From Chryseomicrobium excrementi (GTDB lineage: Bacteria > Bacillota > Bacilli > Bacillales_A > Planococcaceae): a stretch of 64,000 nucleotides of DNA. Positions 32,485 through 41,337 of the stretch are shown here, piece by piece. The stretch spans positions 248,001 through 312,000 of the forward strand of contig NZ_PCGR01000003.1 of assembly GCF_002798305.1 (NCBI RefSeq), read 5' to 3'. Position 1 is the first letter of the stretch. Each line of letters starts with the position of its first letter. Made by a program: the position numbers and the translations under genes. The notes under the pieces are model-generated. The model saw nothing but the letters and a program-made list of their open reading frames with translations, was not told where the DNA came from and did not search any database.

Positions 32485-33965
32485 CCTTAGCAATCATCGG
32501 CGGTGGAGTAGGAGGGCTCATGACGGCTCTTTACCTAACGCATCATGGACACGACGTCACGATCTATGAAAAGAGCAACAAGCTTGGTGGCCGGTTAGCT
32601 TTCGTTGAAAACGGAGAGTACCGAATAGATGAAGGCCCGACCATTGTGCTACTACCAGAAATGTTCATCGATTTACTCGAACAGGCGGGTGTCGATACAC
32701 AAGGAATTCGCTTATTACGGTGTGATCCACTTTACTCCATGCAATTTGCTGATGGAGAAGTCTACACGAAGTATGCGGATCCTCTGCAGCAGCAACGTGA
32801 GATCGAACGACTATTTCCTAAAGATCTGAATGGGTTTAAACAGTTTCTAACAGAAGGAAAAAAGCGTTTTGATATTGGGATGTCGGCATTCCTCACCCGG
32901 TCATTTTCAGTGAAAAAAGATTTTTGGACGTTCACTTCTATCCGAAAGTTATTAGAACTCAAACCGTACCAATCGGTAAGTGGGTTGATGAAAGGGTATT
33001 TCCAAGATGAACGCCTACAGCAGGCTTATGCACTCCAGTCTCTATACATTGGAGGCAATCCGTATCAAGTACCTGCCATGTATTCTTTAGTTTCTTTTTC
33101 GGAACATGAACACGGTGTCTATTATCTACAAGGTGGCTACGCCTCTCTAATAGCGTTACTAGAATCTACGTTGAGAGAAAGAGGAGCTGCTATTCATCTG
33201 GAGCAGGAAGTTGAAGCAGTGGTTACAAAAGATGGCAAAGCGACAGGAATTCGAACAGCTTCTGGCGAAGTATCTTATGAAGCCGTAATTTTTAATGGTG
33301 AAATGCCACATCTTCATCAGTTGGCACCAGAAGTGCCGAAGCGGAACTATACCCCGTCATCAAGCTGTTACTTAATGTATTTAGGAATTGACGGTGTCTA
33401 CGAAGAACGGCTCATGCATTCCTACATCATGGGACCCGACTTTAAAGGACATATGAATGCGGTGTTTAAAACCAAACAACTTCCAACAGAACCATCTATT
33501 TATATCTTTAACCCAAGTGTCATGGATGTCTCGCTTGCTCCGAAAGGAAAAAGTGTTCTTTATATTCTGGTTCCGGTACCATCGGGTACTGACATTGCAT
33601 GGGATGATGTGACCGACTGGAGAGAACGAATTCTCGATCGTTTAGAAGAGAACGGCTATCCGGAACTTCGTAAGAGAACGGAATGGATGGAAGTCCGAAC
33701 GCCAGAAACTGCAAAGAGCGAGGGGTACTTCCAAGGCGGCAACTTTGGAATTGCGCCAGTTCTTGGCCAATCAGGAGTCTTTCGTCCTCAAGCGAAACCA
33801 AGTAAGCTTCACAATCTATATGCGGTCGGTGCCTCTACTCATCCAGGCGGAGGGATTCCGATTGTCATGCAAGGAGCCTATTTAACGGCGCAAGCTGTAT
33901 TGCAAGATTTGACTGTAAAAGGGGGACAACCGAATGAACGTCAAGCAAGCCTACCTCGAGTGTGA
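32481..33965 (+). CDS. crtN: Diapophytoene desaturase CrtN
   Basis: A 494-residue FAD enzyme predicted to desaturate 4,4'-diapophytoene toward diaponeurosporene/diapolycopene. Motifs: IIGGGVGGLMTALYL, YEKSNKLGGR, DEGPTIVLLPEM (compare GPTIVMMPDV in staphylococcal CrtN), SLYIGGNPYQVPAMYSLVSF and VGASTHPGGGIPIVMQGAYL. Start: ATG at 32481, overlapping the previous stop by four bases (ATGA) with GGGAGGGG upstream; an ATG 15 bases earlier is within the preceding gene. Its 3' end overlaps crtM by 32 bases. Confidence 0.88.
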   Translation: MTLAIIGGGVGGLMTALYLTHHGHDVTIYEKSNKLGGRLAFVENGEYRIDEGPTIVLLPEMFIDLLEQAGVDTQGIRLLRCDPLYSMQFADGEVYTKYADPLQQQREIERLFPKDLNGFKQFLTEGKKRFDIGMSAFLTRSFSVKKDFWTFTSIRKLLELKPYQSVSGLMKGYFQDERLQQAYALQSLYIGGNPYQVPAMYSLVSFSEHEHGVYYLQGGYASLIALLESTLRERGAAIHLEQEVEAVVTKDGKATGIRTASGEVSYEAVIFNGEMPHLHQLAPEVPKRNYTPSSSCYLMYLGIDGVYEERLMHSYIMGPDFKGHMNAVFKTKQLPTEPSIYIFNPSVMDVSLAPKGKSVLYILVPVPSGTDIAWDDVTDWRERILDRLEENGYPELRKRTEWMEVRTPETAKSEGYFQGGNFGIAPVLGQSGVFRPQAKPSKLHNLYAVGASTHPGGGIPIVMQGAYLTAQAVLQDLTVKGGQPNERQASLPRV

Positions 33966-34767
33966 ACGTGTCATTGCTGAAAATTCCCGGACTTTTTACA
34001 AAGCTTTTTCCTTACTGCCAAAAGCAGACCGCTTGGCAGTGTGGGCAGTTTATGCCTTTTGTAGACGAGTAGATGATCTTGTGGATGAAGGAGACTCGCC
34101 AGTCGAGAGTCTTCGTCAATTTGAACAAGAGTTCCAACAGTTTTTAGATGGACATTATGATATGAACGATGCGATGTGGGTGGCCTTGTCGGATGTGTTC
34201 AAGCGCTACGATATGGACCCACAACCTTTTAAAGAACAGTTAAAAGGACAAGAGATGGATTTGACGATTCATCGCTACTCGACGACAGAGGACCTACTTG
34301 TCTATTGCTATCATGTGGCAAGTACGGTCGGCTTGATGTTGTTGCCGATTCTCGCTCCTGGGCGTCACCAAGAATTGAAGGAAGATGCCATCGCTTTAGG
34401 TCTAGCTATGCAACTAACGAATATTTTGCGCGATGTGGGAGAAGATTTGCAACGAGGTCGTATCTATATGCCGACAGAACGTCTGGCACATTTTGAAGTG
34501 TCAGAGTGGTGTATGCGAAAAGGTGTCATCAGTGAAGGCTTTACACGTGCATGGGAAGAACTTGCTGTTCAGGCAGAGGCATATTATGACCAAGCAAATC
34601 GAACCATTCACCTCTATCCAAAACGTTCTCAAATTCCATTGAAAAGCGCCTCGCACTTTTACCGTCATATTTTGACGACAATTCGGGAGAAAGAATACCG
34701 CGTGTTTGACACGAAACACTTTGTTTCCGATGAACAAAAAGCAGAAATTTTAGCTGTGCTTCAATAA
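33934..34767 (+). CDS. crtM: 4,4'-diapophytoene (dehydrosqualene) synthase CrtM
   Basis: A 277-residue head-to-head prenyl synthase that condenses two farnesyl diphosphates, the committed step to C30 carotenoids. Both Asp-rich motifs are present: CRRVDDLVDEG (around residues 43-53) and NILRDVGEDLQRGRIYMP (around 165-182). SRTFYKAFSLLP at the N-terminus is also typical. GGGGG precedes the start within crtN. A terminator follows directly, so it closes the first segment of the cluster. Confidence 0.92.
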   Translation: MNVKQAYLECERVIAENSRTFYKAFSLLPKADRLAVWAVYAFCRRVDDLVDEGDSPVESLRQFEQEFQQFLDGHYDMNDAMWVALSDVFKRYDMDPQPFKEQLKGQEMDLTIHRYSTTEDLLVYCYHVASTVGLMLLPILAPGRHQELKEDAIALGLAMQLTNILRDVGEDLQRGRIYMPTERLAHFEVSEWCMRKGVISEGFTRAWEELAVQAEAYYDQANRTIHLYPKRSQIPLKSASHFYRHILTTIREKEYRVFDTKHFVSDEQKAEILAVLQ

Positions 34768-34789
34768 AACACCCGTTTGGGTGTTTTTT
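34766..34789 (+). terminator. Internal terminator within the crt cluster
   Basis: AAAACACCC-GTTT-GGGTGTTTT followed by a T-run lies between crtM and the CruF-like gene. If active it would lower expression of the five downstream carotenoid genes relative to crtN-crtM. Confidence 0.7.
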
Positions 34790-34814
34790 ACTAGCTGTCA
34801 AAGGAGTTGTCTAC

Positions 34815-35585
34815 ATGGAAAAGTGGAAAGATCGGACCTACCAGCTGTTTCTCTTCTGGTTTGCAGTTGGCGTCATCTTGGTCGGTTTCGATCTCTTACC
34901 TACTTGGTTAGAATGGGCAAATACCGTCTTTCTTGTATTAGCGGGTGTCATGGGAATCTTTTATTTCTTCGCCCTGTTTTCACCGGCAAAAGCAACATTA
35001 ACAGTTCTTGTAATTTATGTGTTCTCGTCGTTCATAGAATACTTAGGTTCCGCTTACGGCATTCTTTTTGGAGAATACGATTACACAGAACGCTTTGGTG
35101 CCAAACTATTTGATATCCCATTCACCATAGGGTTTGCCTGGCTGCTCGTTATGGCTACAACGCATGCAGTTGCTATGCGCATCACTAAAGTGCCTGGCAT
35201 CGGCATGGTCATTATCGGGAGTCTCGCAGCGGTCGTTATGGATTTAATTATTGATCCCGTTGCCTTTAAAGCAAATGAATATTGGATCTGGTTTGAAGGG
35301 GGCCTTTACTATGACATCCCATGGACCAACTTTATGGGATGGTTTGTTGTGGCAAGTATCCTTCACGCTTTCATCTGGGTTTTACAAAAAGAAGTGGTAC
35401 CGGATAAGACCTTTCCGAAATGGGAACTTCGTACATACCGTCTATATGGCATGATGATTTTTATGTTTGTTGTAACTGCAGCGTCCGCAGGACTCTGGTT
35501 AGCCATCTGTATTACAACACTATTGACAGGAATTCTTTACGGCATTGCCGAATGGAGGCGTCGTCATGATCAAAGCCAGGCGTAA
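34815..35585 (+). CDS. CruF-type carotenoid biosynthesis membrane protein
   Basis: A 256-residue protein with seven or eight membrane helices and the family pattern of PF04240 carotenoid biosynthesis proteins: FIEYLGSAYGILFGEYDYTE, IPFTIGFAWLLVMATTHAVA, VMDLIIDPVAFKANEYWIW, YYDIPWTNFMGWFVV. Family members (CruF, bacterioruberin hydratase) add water to the 1,2 double bond of a psi end group, giving a tertiary hydroxyl that can be glycosylated. Context (glycosyltransferase and acyltransferase next) fits production of a hydroxyl group for sugar attachment. AAAGGAG is upstream. Its end overlaps the acyltransferase by 20 bases. Confidence 0.8.
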   Translation: MEKWKDRTYQLFLFWFAVGVILVGFDLLPTWLEWANTVFLVLAGVMGIFYFFALFSPAKATLTVLVIYVFSSFIEYLGSAYGILFGEYDYTERFGAKLFDIPFTIGFAWLLVMATTHAVAMRITKVPGIGMVIIGSLAAVVMDLIIDPVAFKANEYWIWFEGGLYYDIPWTNFMGWFVVASILHAFIWVLQKEVVPDKTFPKWELRTYRLYGMMIFMFVVTAASAGLWLAICITTLLTGILYGIAEWRRRHDQSQA

Positions 35586-36222
35586 TCTCGCATTTGAATG
35601 GATGATGAGACGAGTTACATTGCCTCAAATCCGAAAGCAATTTGAAACGGTTTATTGGTCAGGCACTGTTGAGCGAAATCAGCCTGCTATCTACATAGCG
35701 AATCATTCTTCTTGGTGGGACGGTCTTTTGTATTTTCATCTGCGTCATACAGTCATCGACAGAACCACGCATATTATGATGCATGAAACAGGTCTTCGGA
35801 AGTTTTGGTACTTCCGTTATATCGGAGCTTACTCGGTCAATAAATCATCACGGAGAGACATTATCGAGGCTTTGAACTACTCTAAAGAGCTTCTTCATCA
35901 AGGAAATAGTGTCTGGATTTTTCCACAGGGGGATGAATTTTCTCAAGAAAAGCGCCCTTTAGAATTAGAGTCTGGAGTGATTCATTTAATGCAACAACTT
36001 CCGGACGTTCCTATAATACCTCTTACAACCTATTATTGGTTTGGACATCATAAAAAAGCGGAAGTTGCAGTACATGCTGGGCAGCCGTTGACCTATCAAG
36101 CTCTTGTAGGTACATCTCGAAAAGAAAAGTTACAATCGCTTGAGACCTTATTGGAACTTCAATTGAACCAATTAAAGCAAGACGTTGTAGAAGAGAGAAT
36201 GGAACGGTATCAACGGATTTAA
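35566..36222 (+). CDS. PlsC-type acyltransferase of the carotenoid cluster
   Basis: A 218-residue membrane-associated acyltransferase with the HX4D motif NHSSWWDG and the later segment WIFPQGDEFSQEKRPLELESG (the PEGTRS-like block) and VPIIPLTTYYW. In this context it most likely adds a fatty acyl chain to the sugar of a carotenoid glycoside, functionally like staphylococcal CrtO though of a different family. The ATG at 35566 is chosen because GGAGG lies seven bases upstream. It is followed 12 bases later by the glycosyltransferase. Confidence 0.82.
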   Translation: MIKARRNLAFEWMMRRVTLPQIRKQFETVYWSGTVERNQPAIYIANHSSWWDGLLYFHLRHTVIDRTTHIMMHETGLRKFWYFRYIGAYSVNKSSRRDIIEALNYSKELLHQGNSVWIFPQGDEFSQEKRPLELESGVIHLMQQLPDVPIIPLTTYYWFGHHKKAEVAVHAGQPLTYQALVGTSRKEKLQSLETLLELQLNQLKQDVVEERMERYQRI

Positions 36223-36234
36223 AGGAGGTGGCGA

Positions 36235-37344
36235 GTGGTGTGGCTTTATTTGTTTAGCGGTATACTTCTTTTGTTTGTAATCATCACTTGTCTACACAGT
36301 CTATTACTTCCTCGCCCTAAAAAACATAGTAAAGTGAACGGAAGTCCTCTCGTTTCCATTTTAGTCCCGATGCGGAACGAAGCGCACAACGTCCAAGGGA
36401 TGGTTCAAGCTTTGAAACGACAAAGCTATTCCTCTATTGAAGTGTTTTTCTTAGATGATGAGTCAACTGATGGCACAACGGAAGCTCTCGCAGTGGCAAC
36501 TTTAGGTGATTCAAGACTAAACGTTGTACAAGGAGCACCGAAACCGGACGGATGGATAGGAAAAGTGTTCGCCTGCCATCAGTTAAGTCAGCATGCAACA
36601 GGAGACTATCTGCTATTTTTAGATGCGGATGTTCGTATTGAAGAGACAGCAGTTTCAGATGTACTTGCTCTGATGCAGCGCAAGAAGCTTGGTTTAGTTT
36701 CAGGATTTTCAAGGTTTCTTCTTCCTACATTTTTGAACAAACTCCTGGTACCTCTTCAGCACTTTATTGTGCTCTTTCATTTGCCGATGGTTTTTGCGAG
36801 ATGGTCGAACTGGCCACCTGCCACGGCTGCGCATGGAGGCTTCATGTTTTTCGAACGCGGAGCTTATGACTCGATTGGTGGTCATGCGTCAGTTTGGTCC
36901 AATATCGTAGAGGATGTAGCCATCTCCAAGCAAATCAAAAAGCAGGGGCACAAAATGTGGCTATTGAATATTACGGAATTCGTGTCCTGCACGATGTACG
37001 ATTCAGACCGAGACGTCTGGACGGGATTCTCCAAAAATATTTTTAACGGATTAGGAAGATCTGTGCCTTTGGCGCTTGGAATCAGTTTCTTTTACGGTGT
37101 TTTTTACGTCTCGCCGCTGTTTCTAGCAAGTGCTGCATTTATAGGGGATAGACCGGAATGGCTTATCCCCTATGCACTTATTTCATTGCAAGCATTTGTG
37201 GTGTATCTAACGACGAGAGAGCCACGTCATCTGGCTTTCTTCATCCCGTTTTCTGCACTAGCGTTCATTGCTTTACTGCTTTATGCGATGACACGTTCAT
37301 TGAAGGGGCATCAGGTGGAGTGGAAAGGTAGGTTTTACGGATGA
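36235..37344 (+). CDS. Family 2 glycosyltransferase (CrtQ-like)
   Basis: A 369-residue membrane glycosyltransferase: N-terminal helix (LYLFSGILLLFVIITCL), GT-A domain with SILVPMRNEAHNVQGMV, FFLDDESTDGTTEAL, YLLFLDADVRIEETA (DxD), NIVEDVAISKQIKKQGHKMW, and three C-terminal helices. It resembles CrtQ, which glucosylates the carotenoid carboxylate or hydroxyl. The start is GTG at 36235 behind AAAGGAGG. It overlaps the CrtP-like gene by four bases (ATGA). Confidence 0.86.
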   Translation: MVWLYLFSGILLLFVIITCLHSLLLPRPKKHSKVNGSPLVSILVPMRNEAHNVQGMVQALKRQSYSSIEVFFLDDESTDGTTEALAVATLGDSRLNVVQGAPKPDGWIGKVFACHQLSQHATGDYLLFLDADVRIEETAVSDVLALMQRKKLGLVSGFSRFLLPTFLNKLLVPLQHFIVLFHLPMVFARWSNWPPATAAHGGFMFFERGAYDSIGGHASVWSNIVEDVAISKQIKKQGHKMWLLNITEFVSCTMYDSDRDVWTGFSKNIFNGLGRSVPLALGISFFYGVFYVSPLFLASAAFIGDRPEWLIPYALISLQAFVVYLTTREPRHLAFFIPFSALAFIALLLYAMTRSLKGHQVEWKGRFYG

Positions 37345-38825
37345 AACGTATAGCCATAATTGGGGGAGGTCTTGGGGGTCTTTCTACAGCTATCACTTTG
37401 GCTAATGCAGGATTTGAAGTCGATGTTTTTGAAAAGAATGCCCATATAGGCGGGAAACTGATGCCGGTTCAGTTGCAGACGTATAGTTTTGATTTTGGTC
37501 CCAATACCATTACGATGCCACATGTGTTTAAACAGGTTATCGAGCAAACGGGACGGTCCGCAGCGGATTATTTTACGCTACTTCCTCTTAAACATCACAC
37601 AACCAATCGCTTTGCTGATGGGAGTTCATTCGTGTTCAGTAAAGATTCTGATTTTATGGTAGAGCAGTTAGAGAAAGTGGATCCACTTGGTGCGCGCAAC
37701 TATTCCTCTTTTTTAAAAGAATTATCGCGCCTCTATGAGCTTTCGGAACGCTACTTCTTTCCGAAGACGTTTCGTTCTTGGACGGACTATTTGTCTCCTT
37801 CACTTGGAATGGCGCTAACAAAGGTACGTCCTCTTGAATCGATGGATCATTTTTTTAGGCGCTATTTTTCAAATGAGCAACTTCTTCAAGCCCTAGGTCG
37901 CTACGCTACGTACATTGGTTCTTCTCCGTACCGAGCACCGGCTACTTTTAGTATGATTGCTTACTTAGAGTTGGTCCAAGGAGTTTATACAGTCAAAGGA
38001 GGAACGGTCTGTATTGCCCGAGCCTTTCATAAAGTGGCAAAGGAACTTGGAGTTCGGTTTCATTTACAAACACCGATTGACGACGTAACTATTGAACAGA
38101 AGCGTATCACAGCACTTCATTCTCGAGGAAAACACATCTGGAGTGGTGACGAGGTGGTGATGAATGCCGATTTGTTGAAGGCCTACCCGGAGCTTGTGGA
38201 TGAAGCGGACAGGCCCTCGTTTACAAATCAACATGTGGAAAAAATCGAGCCATCGATTTCAGCCTTTGTGATTTTAGCCGGCCTCTCTACACGTTTGAAG
38301 GGCTTGAATCACCATACGGTGTACTTCTCAAAAGATTACCATGCAGAATTCGAAGCGCTCTTTGAACGAGGCGAGTTTGCGGATGACCCCACCATTTATT
38401 TGTGCAACTCAAGTGTGACGGATAAGGAGCGATCACCAGATGGAGATAATCTGTTTATCTTGGTCAATGCTCCACCACTTGCTAAAAATGGCTCCGCTCC
38501 TTATGACGTAAATGCGTATAAAGAGCACATCTACAATCGCTTGGAGGAGAAAGGAGTGCCTATCCGAAAGCATATTCGAGTAGAGCGCGTGATACCGCCT
38601 GCAGAAATTGCCGAAACGTTCGGAGCATTCCGCGGGGCTTTGTACGGACTCTCGAGTCACAGAAAACAAGATGCGTTCTTACGACCAAGAAATAAAAGCA
38701 AAGATTTGCACAACCTGTACTTTGTTGGAGGCAGTACCCATCCGGGTGGCGGCTCGCCAATGGTCACACTTTCAGGTATGAATGTGGCAGAGGTACTGAT
38801 TTCAAAATGGAAAGGGCGGTCTTAG
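37341..38825 (+). CDS. crtP: CrtP-type diapolycopene/diaponeurosporene oxygenase
   Basis: A 494-residue FAD protein of the CrtN superfamily. N-terminal IIGGGLGGLSTAITLANAGF and FEKNAHIGGK, then FDFGPNTITMPHVFKQV (compare FDLGPSILTMPYIFEKL in staphylococcal CrtP), YIGSSPYRAPATFSMIAYL and FVGGSTHPGGGSPMVTLSGM (VGGS...GGGMPMVTLSGQQV in CrtP). These C-terminal features favour a CrtP-like oxidase that converts terminal methyl groups to aldehyde or acid. No dedicated aldehyde dehydrogenase is in the cluster. The gene ends one base before the GNAT gene. Confidence 0.85.
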   Translation: MKRIAIIGGGLGGLSTAITLANAGFEVDVFEKNAHIGGKLMPVQLQTYSFDFGPNTITMPHVFKQVIEQTGRSAADYFTLLPLKHHTTNRFADGSSFVFSKDSDFMVEQLEKVDPLGARNYSSFLKELSRLYELSERYFFPKTFRSWTDYLSPSLGMALTKVRPLESMDHFFRRYFSNEQLLQALGRYATYIGSSPYRAPATFSMIAYLELVQGVYTVKGGTVCIARAFHKVAKELGVRFHLQTPIDDVTIEQKRITALHSRGKHIWSGDEVVMNADLLKAYPELVDEADRPSFTNQHVEKIEPSISAFVILAGLSTRLKGLNHHTVYFSKDYHAEFEALFERGEFADDPTIYLCNSSVTDKERSPDGDNLFILVNAPPLAKNGSAPYDVNAYKEHIYNRLEEKGVPIRKHIRVERVIPPAEIAETFGAFRGALYGLSSHRKQDAFLRPRNKSKDLHNLYFVGGSTHPGGGSPMVTLSGMNVAEVLISKWKGRS

Positions 38826-39491
38826 ATGTATCGTAAACAACAGTATGTTTTCGAAGGTGGCAAGCCACGCGAAGTGGTCGTGAGAACCTATACAGAACAA
38901 GATTTTGATGAATTGATTCAAATTCAACGCGAAAGCTTTCCGCCGCCTTTTCCAGATGAACTTCTTTGGACACGAGAGCAATTAGAAAACCATATCCGCC
39001 TTTATCCAGAGGGTGCTTTATGCGTGGAAGTGGACGGGAAGCTCGCAGGTTCTGTCACTGGTTTACGTATGAACTATTCTGAAGAGGATCCAGACCACAC
39101 GTGGGAAGAAGTGACCGGCGGAGGAGACATTTCCCCTCACGTACCAGATGGCAATACACTTTATGTAGTGGATCTCTGCGTGCGACCGGAATTTCGGAGC
39201 TTAAAGCTAGGAAACCTCCTCTTACAAGGCCTTTATGAACGGGTCGTTGTGGATGGATTGGACAGACTGCTTGGTGGAGGACGCATGTCAGGATATCATC
39301 GTTACGCAAAGGAAGCCAGTCCAGAAGAGTATATGGAAAACGTTCTTTCGGGGAAGTGGAAAGATCCCGTCATTTCTTTTATGTTACGAAGTGGCAGAAC
39401 TCCAGTACGCATTGTGAAGAACTATTTAGAAGACGAGGAATCCCACAACATGGCCATGCTGATGGAGTGGAAGAATCCATTTAAAAACTAA
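38826..39491 (+). CDS. GNAT-family N-acetyltransferase
   Basis: A 221-residue protein with an acetyl-CoA-binding GNAT core: REVVVRTYTEQDFDELIQIQ, CVEVDGKLAGSVTGL, LYVVDLCVRPEFRSLKLGNLLLQGLYE (motif A, although the usual Q/RxxGxG/A is RSLKLGN). The ATG abuts the crtP stop codon and only a weak ribosome binding site is visible, so it is probably translationally coupled and belongs to the carotenoid operon. Acceptor unknown; there is no evidence it acts on a carotenoid. Confidence 0.78.
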   Translation: MYRKQQYVFEGGKPREVVVRTYTEQDFDELIQIQRESFPPPFPDELLWTREQLENHIRLYPEGALCVEVDGKLAGSVTGLRMNYSEEDPDHTWEEVTGGGDISPHVPDGNTLYVVDLCVRPEFRSLKLGNLLLQGLYERVVVDGLDRLLGGGRMSGYHRYAKEASPEEYMENVLSGKWKDPVISFMLRSGRTPVRIVKNYLEDEESHNMAMLMEWKNPFKN

Positions 39492-39505
39492 ATGAACAAA
39501 ATTGG

Positions 39506-39535
39506 CTGTCTATCAAATCAAGATAGACGGTTTTT
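39506..39535 (+). terminator. Terminator of the carotenoid cluster
   Basis: GTCTATC (39508-39514) pairs with GATAGAC (39522-39528), followed by GGTTTTT. Confidence 0.7.
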
Positions 39536-39547
39536 CCTTGAATTGAC

Positions 39548-39576
39548 TTGCAGGATTTCCTGCAATAAGTTACGAT
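39548..39576 (+). promoter_or_regulatory. Promoter of rpiR with perfect palindrome over -35
   Basis: TTGCAG (39548-39553), 17-bp spacer, TACGAT (39571-39576). The -35 is part of a perfect palindrome TTGCAGGA-TT-TCCTGCAA (39548-39565), a likely repressor site, most simply for the RpiR protein encoded 43 bases downstream. Confidence 0.6.
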
Positions 39577-39618
39577 TAAATAGAAAGTTACGTGTTTTGT
39601 CACATTTGGAGGGTCGAT

Positions 39619-40479
39619 ATGAAGGAAATACTGCAAAAAGTAGAAAATTCAGCAGGGTCTATGTCCGCTGGCCAAAAACGTCTTGTAACTCTTTTAAAAG
39701 AGAGCCAAATGACTATGGCTTTCTCTTCCGCTATTGAAATCGGAAAAAAAGCTCAAGTAAGTGAGTCTACAGTGATCAGATGGGCACAAAAGTTAGGGTA
39801 TAAAGGATTCACAGAATTTCAAACCCACCTACAACAAGTGTTGACGGAAGCTCACATTGAAACAGGTGAGACGACTACTGGTGCCTCGAATTCTATTGTG
39901 AAAAATTTACTCGATGCAGACATACAAAGTCTTCATGTCTTGAAAGAAAGCTTAGATGAAGAGCAGCTTCTTCAAGCGGTAGATGCTTTAAGTCATGCGC
40001 GACGTATTTATGTAACGAGTAACTTTTTTGATTATGGCCTCGCCCATTCCTTTGCTCACTGGCTGGATATGGTGCAAGGGAATACCCAGCTCCTCATGCA
40101 AGGTGATGTCCAATACTACCAACAGCTTTCAGGACTGACCACGGACGATGTCGTTTTAGCATTTGCTTTCCCGAGATATACAAAGAATGTCAACAAGACA
40201 CTCGAGATTGCCAAAGAGCAAGGTGCTACGGTGATCGTAGTTACTGATGGAACACATAGCCCCGCTACTGAATTTGCAGACGTGACGTTTTTCGTACAGG
40301 TGCCGAGCAACTTGAGCATCGATTCGTACACAGCTGTTCATGCTTTGAATGCAACGCTTATGCGTTTCCTTTATGTAAAAGAGCATGACCGGATCGTTCA
40401 AAACATTGAACGCGTGAATGAGATGTATGAACGTCAAGATATTTTTCTACCACCAAACCCCAACTCAGACACGAACTAA
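39619..40479 (+). CDS. RpiR/MurR-family regulator
   Basis: A 286-residue regulator with an N-terminal HTH (MAFSSAIEIGKKAQVSESTVIRWAQKLGYKGFTEF, residues ~31-65) and a C-terminal SIS sugar-phosphate-binding domain (ALSHARRIYVTSNFFDYGLA; VLAFAFPRYTKNVNKTLEIA; GATVIVVTDG). The ATG at 39619 follows GGAGGG; a TTG-type upstream start has none. It stands directly before an amino acid ABC transporter gene set (25 bases to the next start), an unusual partner for a SIS-domain regulator, which suggests that the transporter responds to an amino sugar or related signal. Confidence 0.88.
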   Translation: MKEILQKVENSAGSMSAGQKRLVTLLKESQMTMAFSSAIEIGKKAQVSESTVIRWAQKLGYKGFTEFQTHLQQVLTEAHIETGETTTGASNSIVKNLLDADIQSLHVLKESLDEEQLLQAVDALSHARRIYVTSNFFDYGLAHSFAHWLDMVQGNTQLLMQGDVQYYQQLSGLTTDDVVLAFAFPRYTKNVNKTLEIAKEQGATVIVVTDGTHSPATEFADVTFFVQVPSNLSIDSYTAVHALNATLMRFLYVKEHDRIVQNIERVNEMYERQDIFLPPNPNSDTN

Positions 40480-40503
40480 AACTCAACTAAAAGGAGAGAT
40501 TGG

Positions 40504-41322
40504 ATGAAGAAAAAGACAGGACTATTTGTTTCACTCGCAGCAACAGCAGCCTTGGTACTCGGAGCGTGTGGCTCTGGAGGATCGGAAAACTCAGGTGAAG
40601 AGGGCGGTATGAATCTACTTGAAGACGGAAAGTTGACTTATGCTTCAAGTGGGCTCTACAAACCATTCAGCTTTGAAGAAGGTGGCGACCTGCAAGGATT
40701 TGATGTGGAGATTGGAGCGGCTATCGCAGAAGAGATGGGTCTAGAACCAAATCCCGTAACATCCCCATGGGAAACAATTATCCAGTCGTTACTCGGCAAT
40801 AAGTTTGATGCGGTAATCGGCTCTATGTCTATTACGAAAGAACGAGCAGAGCGAGTAGCCTTCTCTGATCCTTACTATTATTCAGGTGGTATGATCTTTG
40901 TTCCTGAAGGAAGCGATATTCAAGGAGCCGAAGATTTAGAAGGAAAGCGTATTGGAGTTGTAGCGCAATCAACCTATGATGAAGCTGCGCAAGAATACAC
41001 GGACGATATTAAATACTACAATTCGGACGTCGTGGCTCTAAAAGATTTAACCGTTGAAGGACGTTTGGATGCTGTCATTACAGCAGATGTCGTCGGTTTT
41101 GAAGCTATCTCATCTGGAATGGCTATTCAAGAAGTAGGAGAGCCTCTATGGGTAGAACAGCCAGCATTTGCTGTCCGTCCGGAAGATGAGGAATTACTAG
41201 CAGAGATGGATAAAGCTCTTGATGCCATCATTGAAAACGGAACCTATGCTGAAATCTCTGAGAAGTACTTTGGTCGTGACTTGTTAGATGTCGACCTAGA
41301 AGGTATTACAATTTTAGAATAA
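40504..41322 (+). CDS. Polar amino acid ABC transporter binding lipoprotein
   Basis: A 272-residue family-3 solute-binding lipoprotein: signal peptide with lipobox LGAC (Cys about 23) and the SBP_bac_3 features GLYKPFSFEEGGDLQGFDVE, NKFDAVIGSMSITKERAERVAFSDPYYYSGG and EISEKYFGRDLL. It captures a polar amino acid (glutamine/cystine/histidine type) outside the membrane. AAAGGAGAG precedes the ATG. First of three transporter genes; the ligand cannot be told from sequence. Confidence 0.9.
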   Translation: MKKKTGLFVSLAATAALVLGACGSGGSENSGEEGGMNLLEDGKLTYASSGLYKPFSFEEGGDLQGFDVEIGAAIAEEMGLEPNPVTSPWETIIQSLLGNKFDAVIGSMSITKERAERVAFSDPYYYSGGMIFVPEGSDIQGAEDLEGKRIGVVAQSTYDEAAQEYTDDIKYYNSDVVALKDLTVEGRLDAVITADVVGFEAISSGMAIQEVGEPLWVEQPAFAVRPEDEELLAEMDKALDAIIENGTYAEISEKYFGRDLLDVDLEGITILE

Positions 41323-41337
41323 CTAGGAGGAAACATG

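Noticed and set aside
33520-33801. Antisense frames inside the carotenoid genes
   Set aside because: They are shadows of conserved FAD enzyme genes without start signals.
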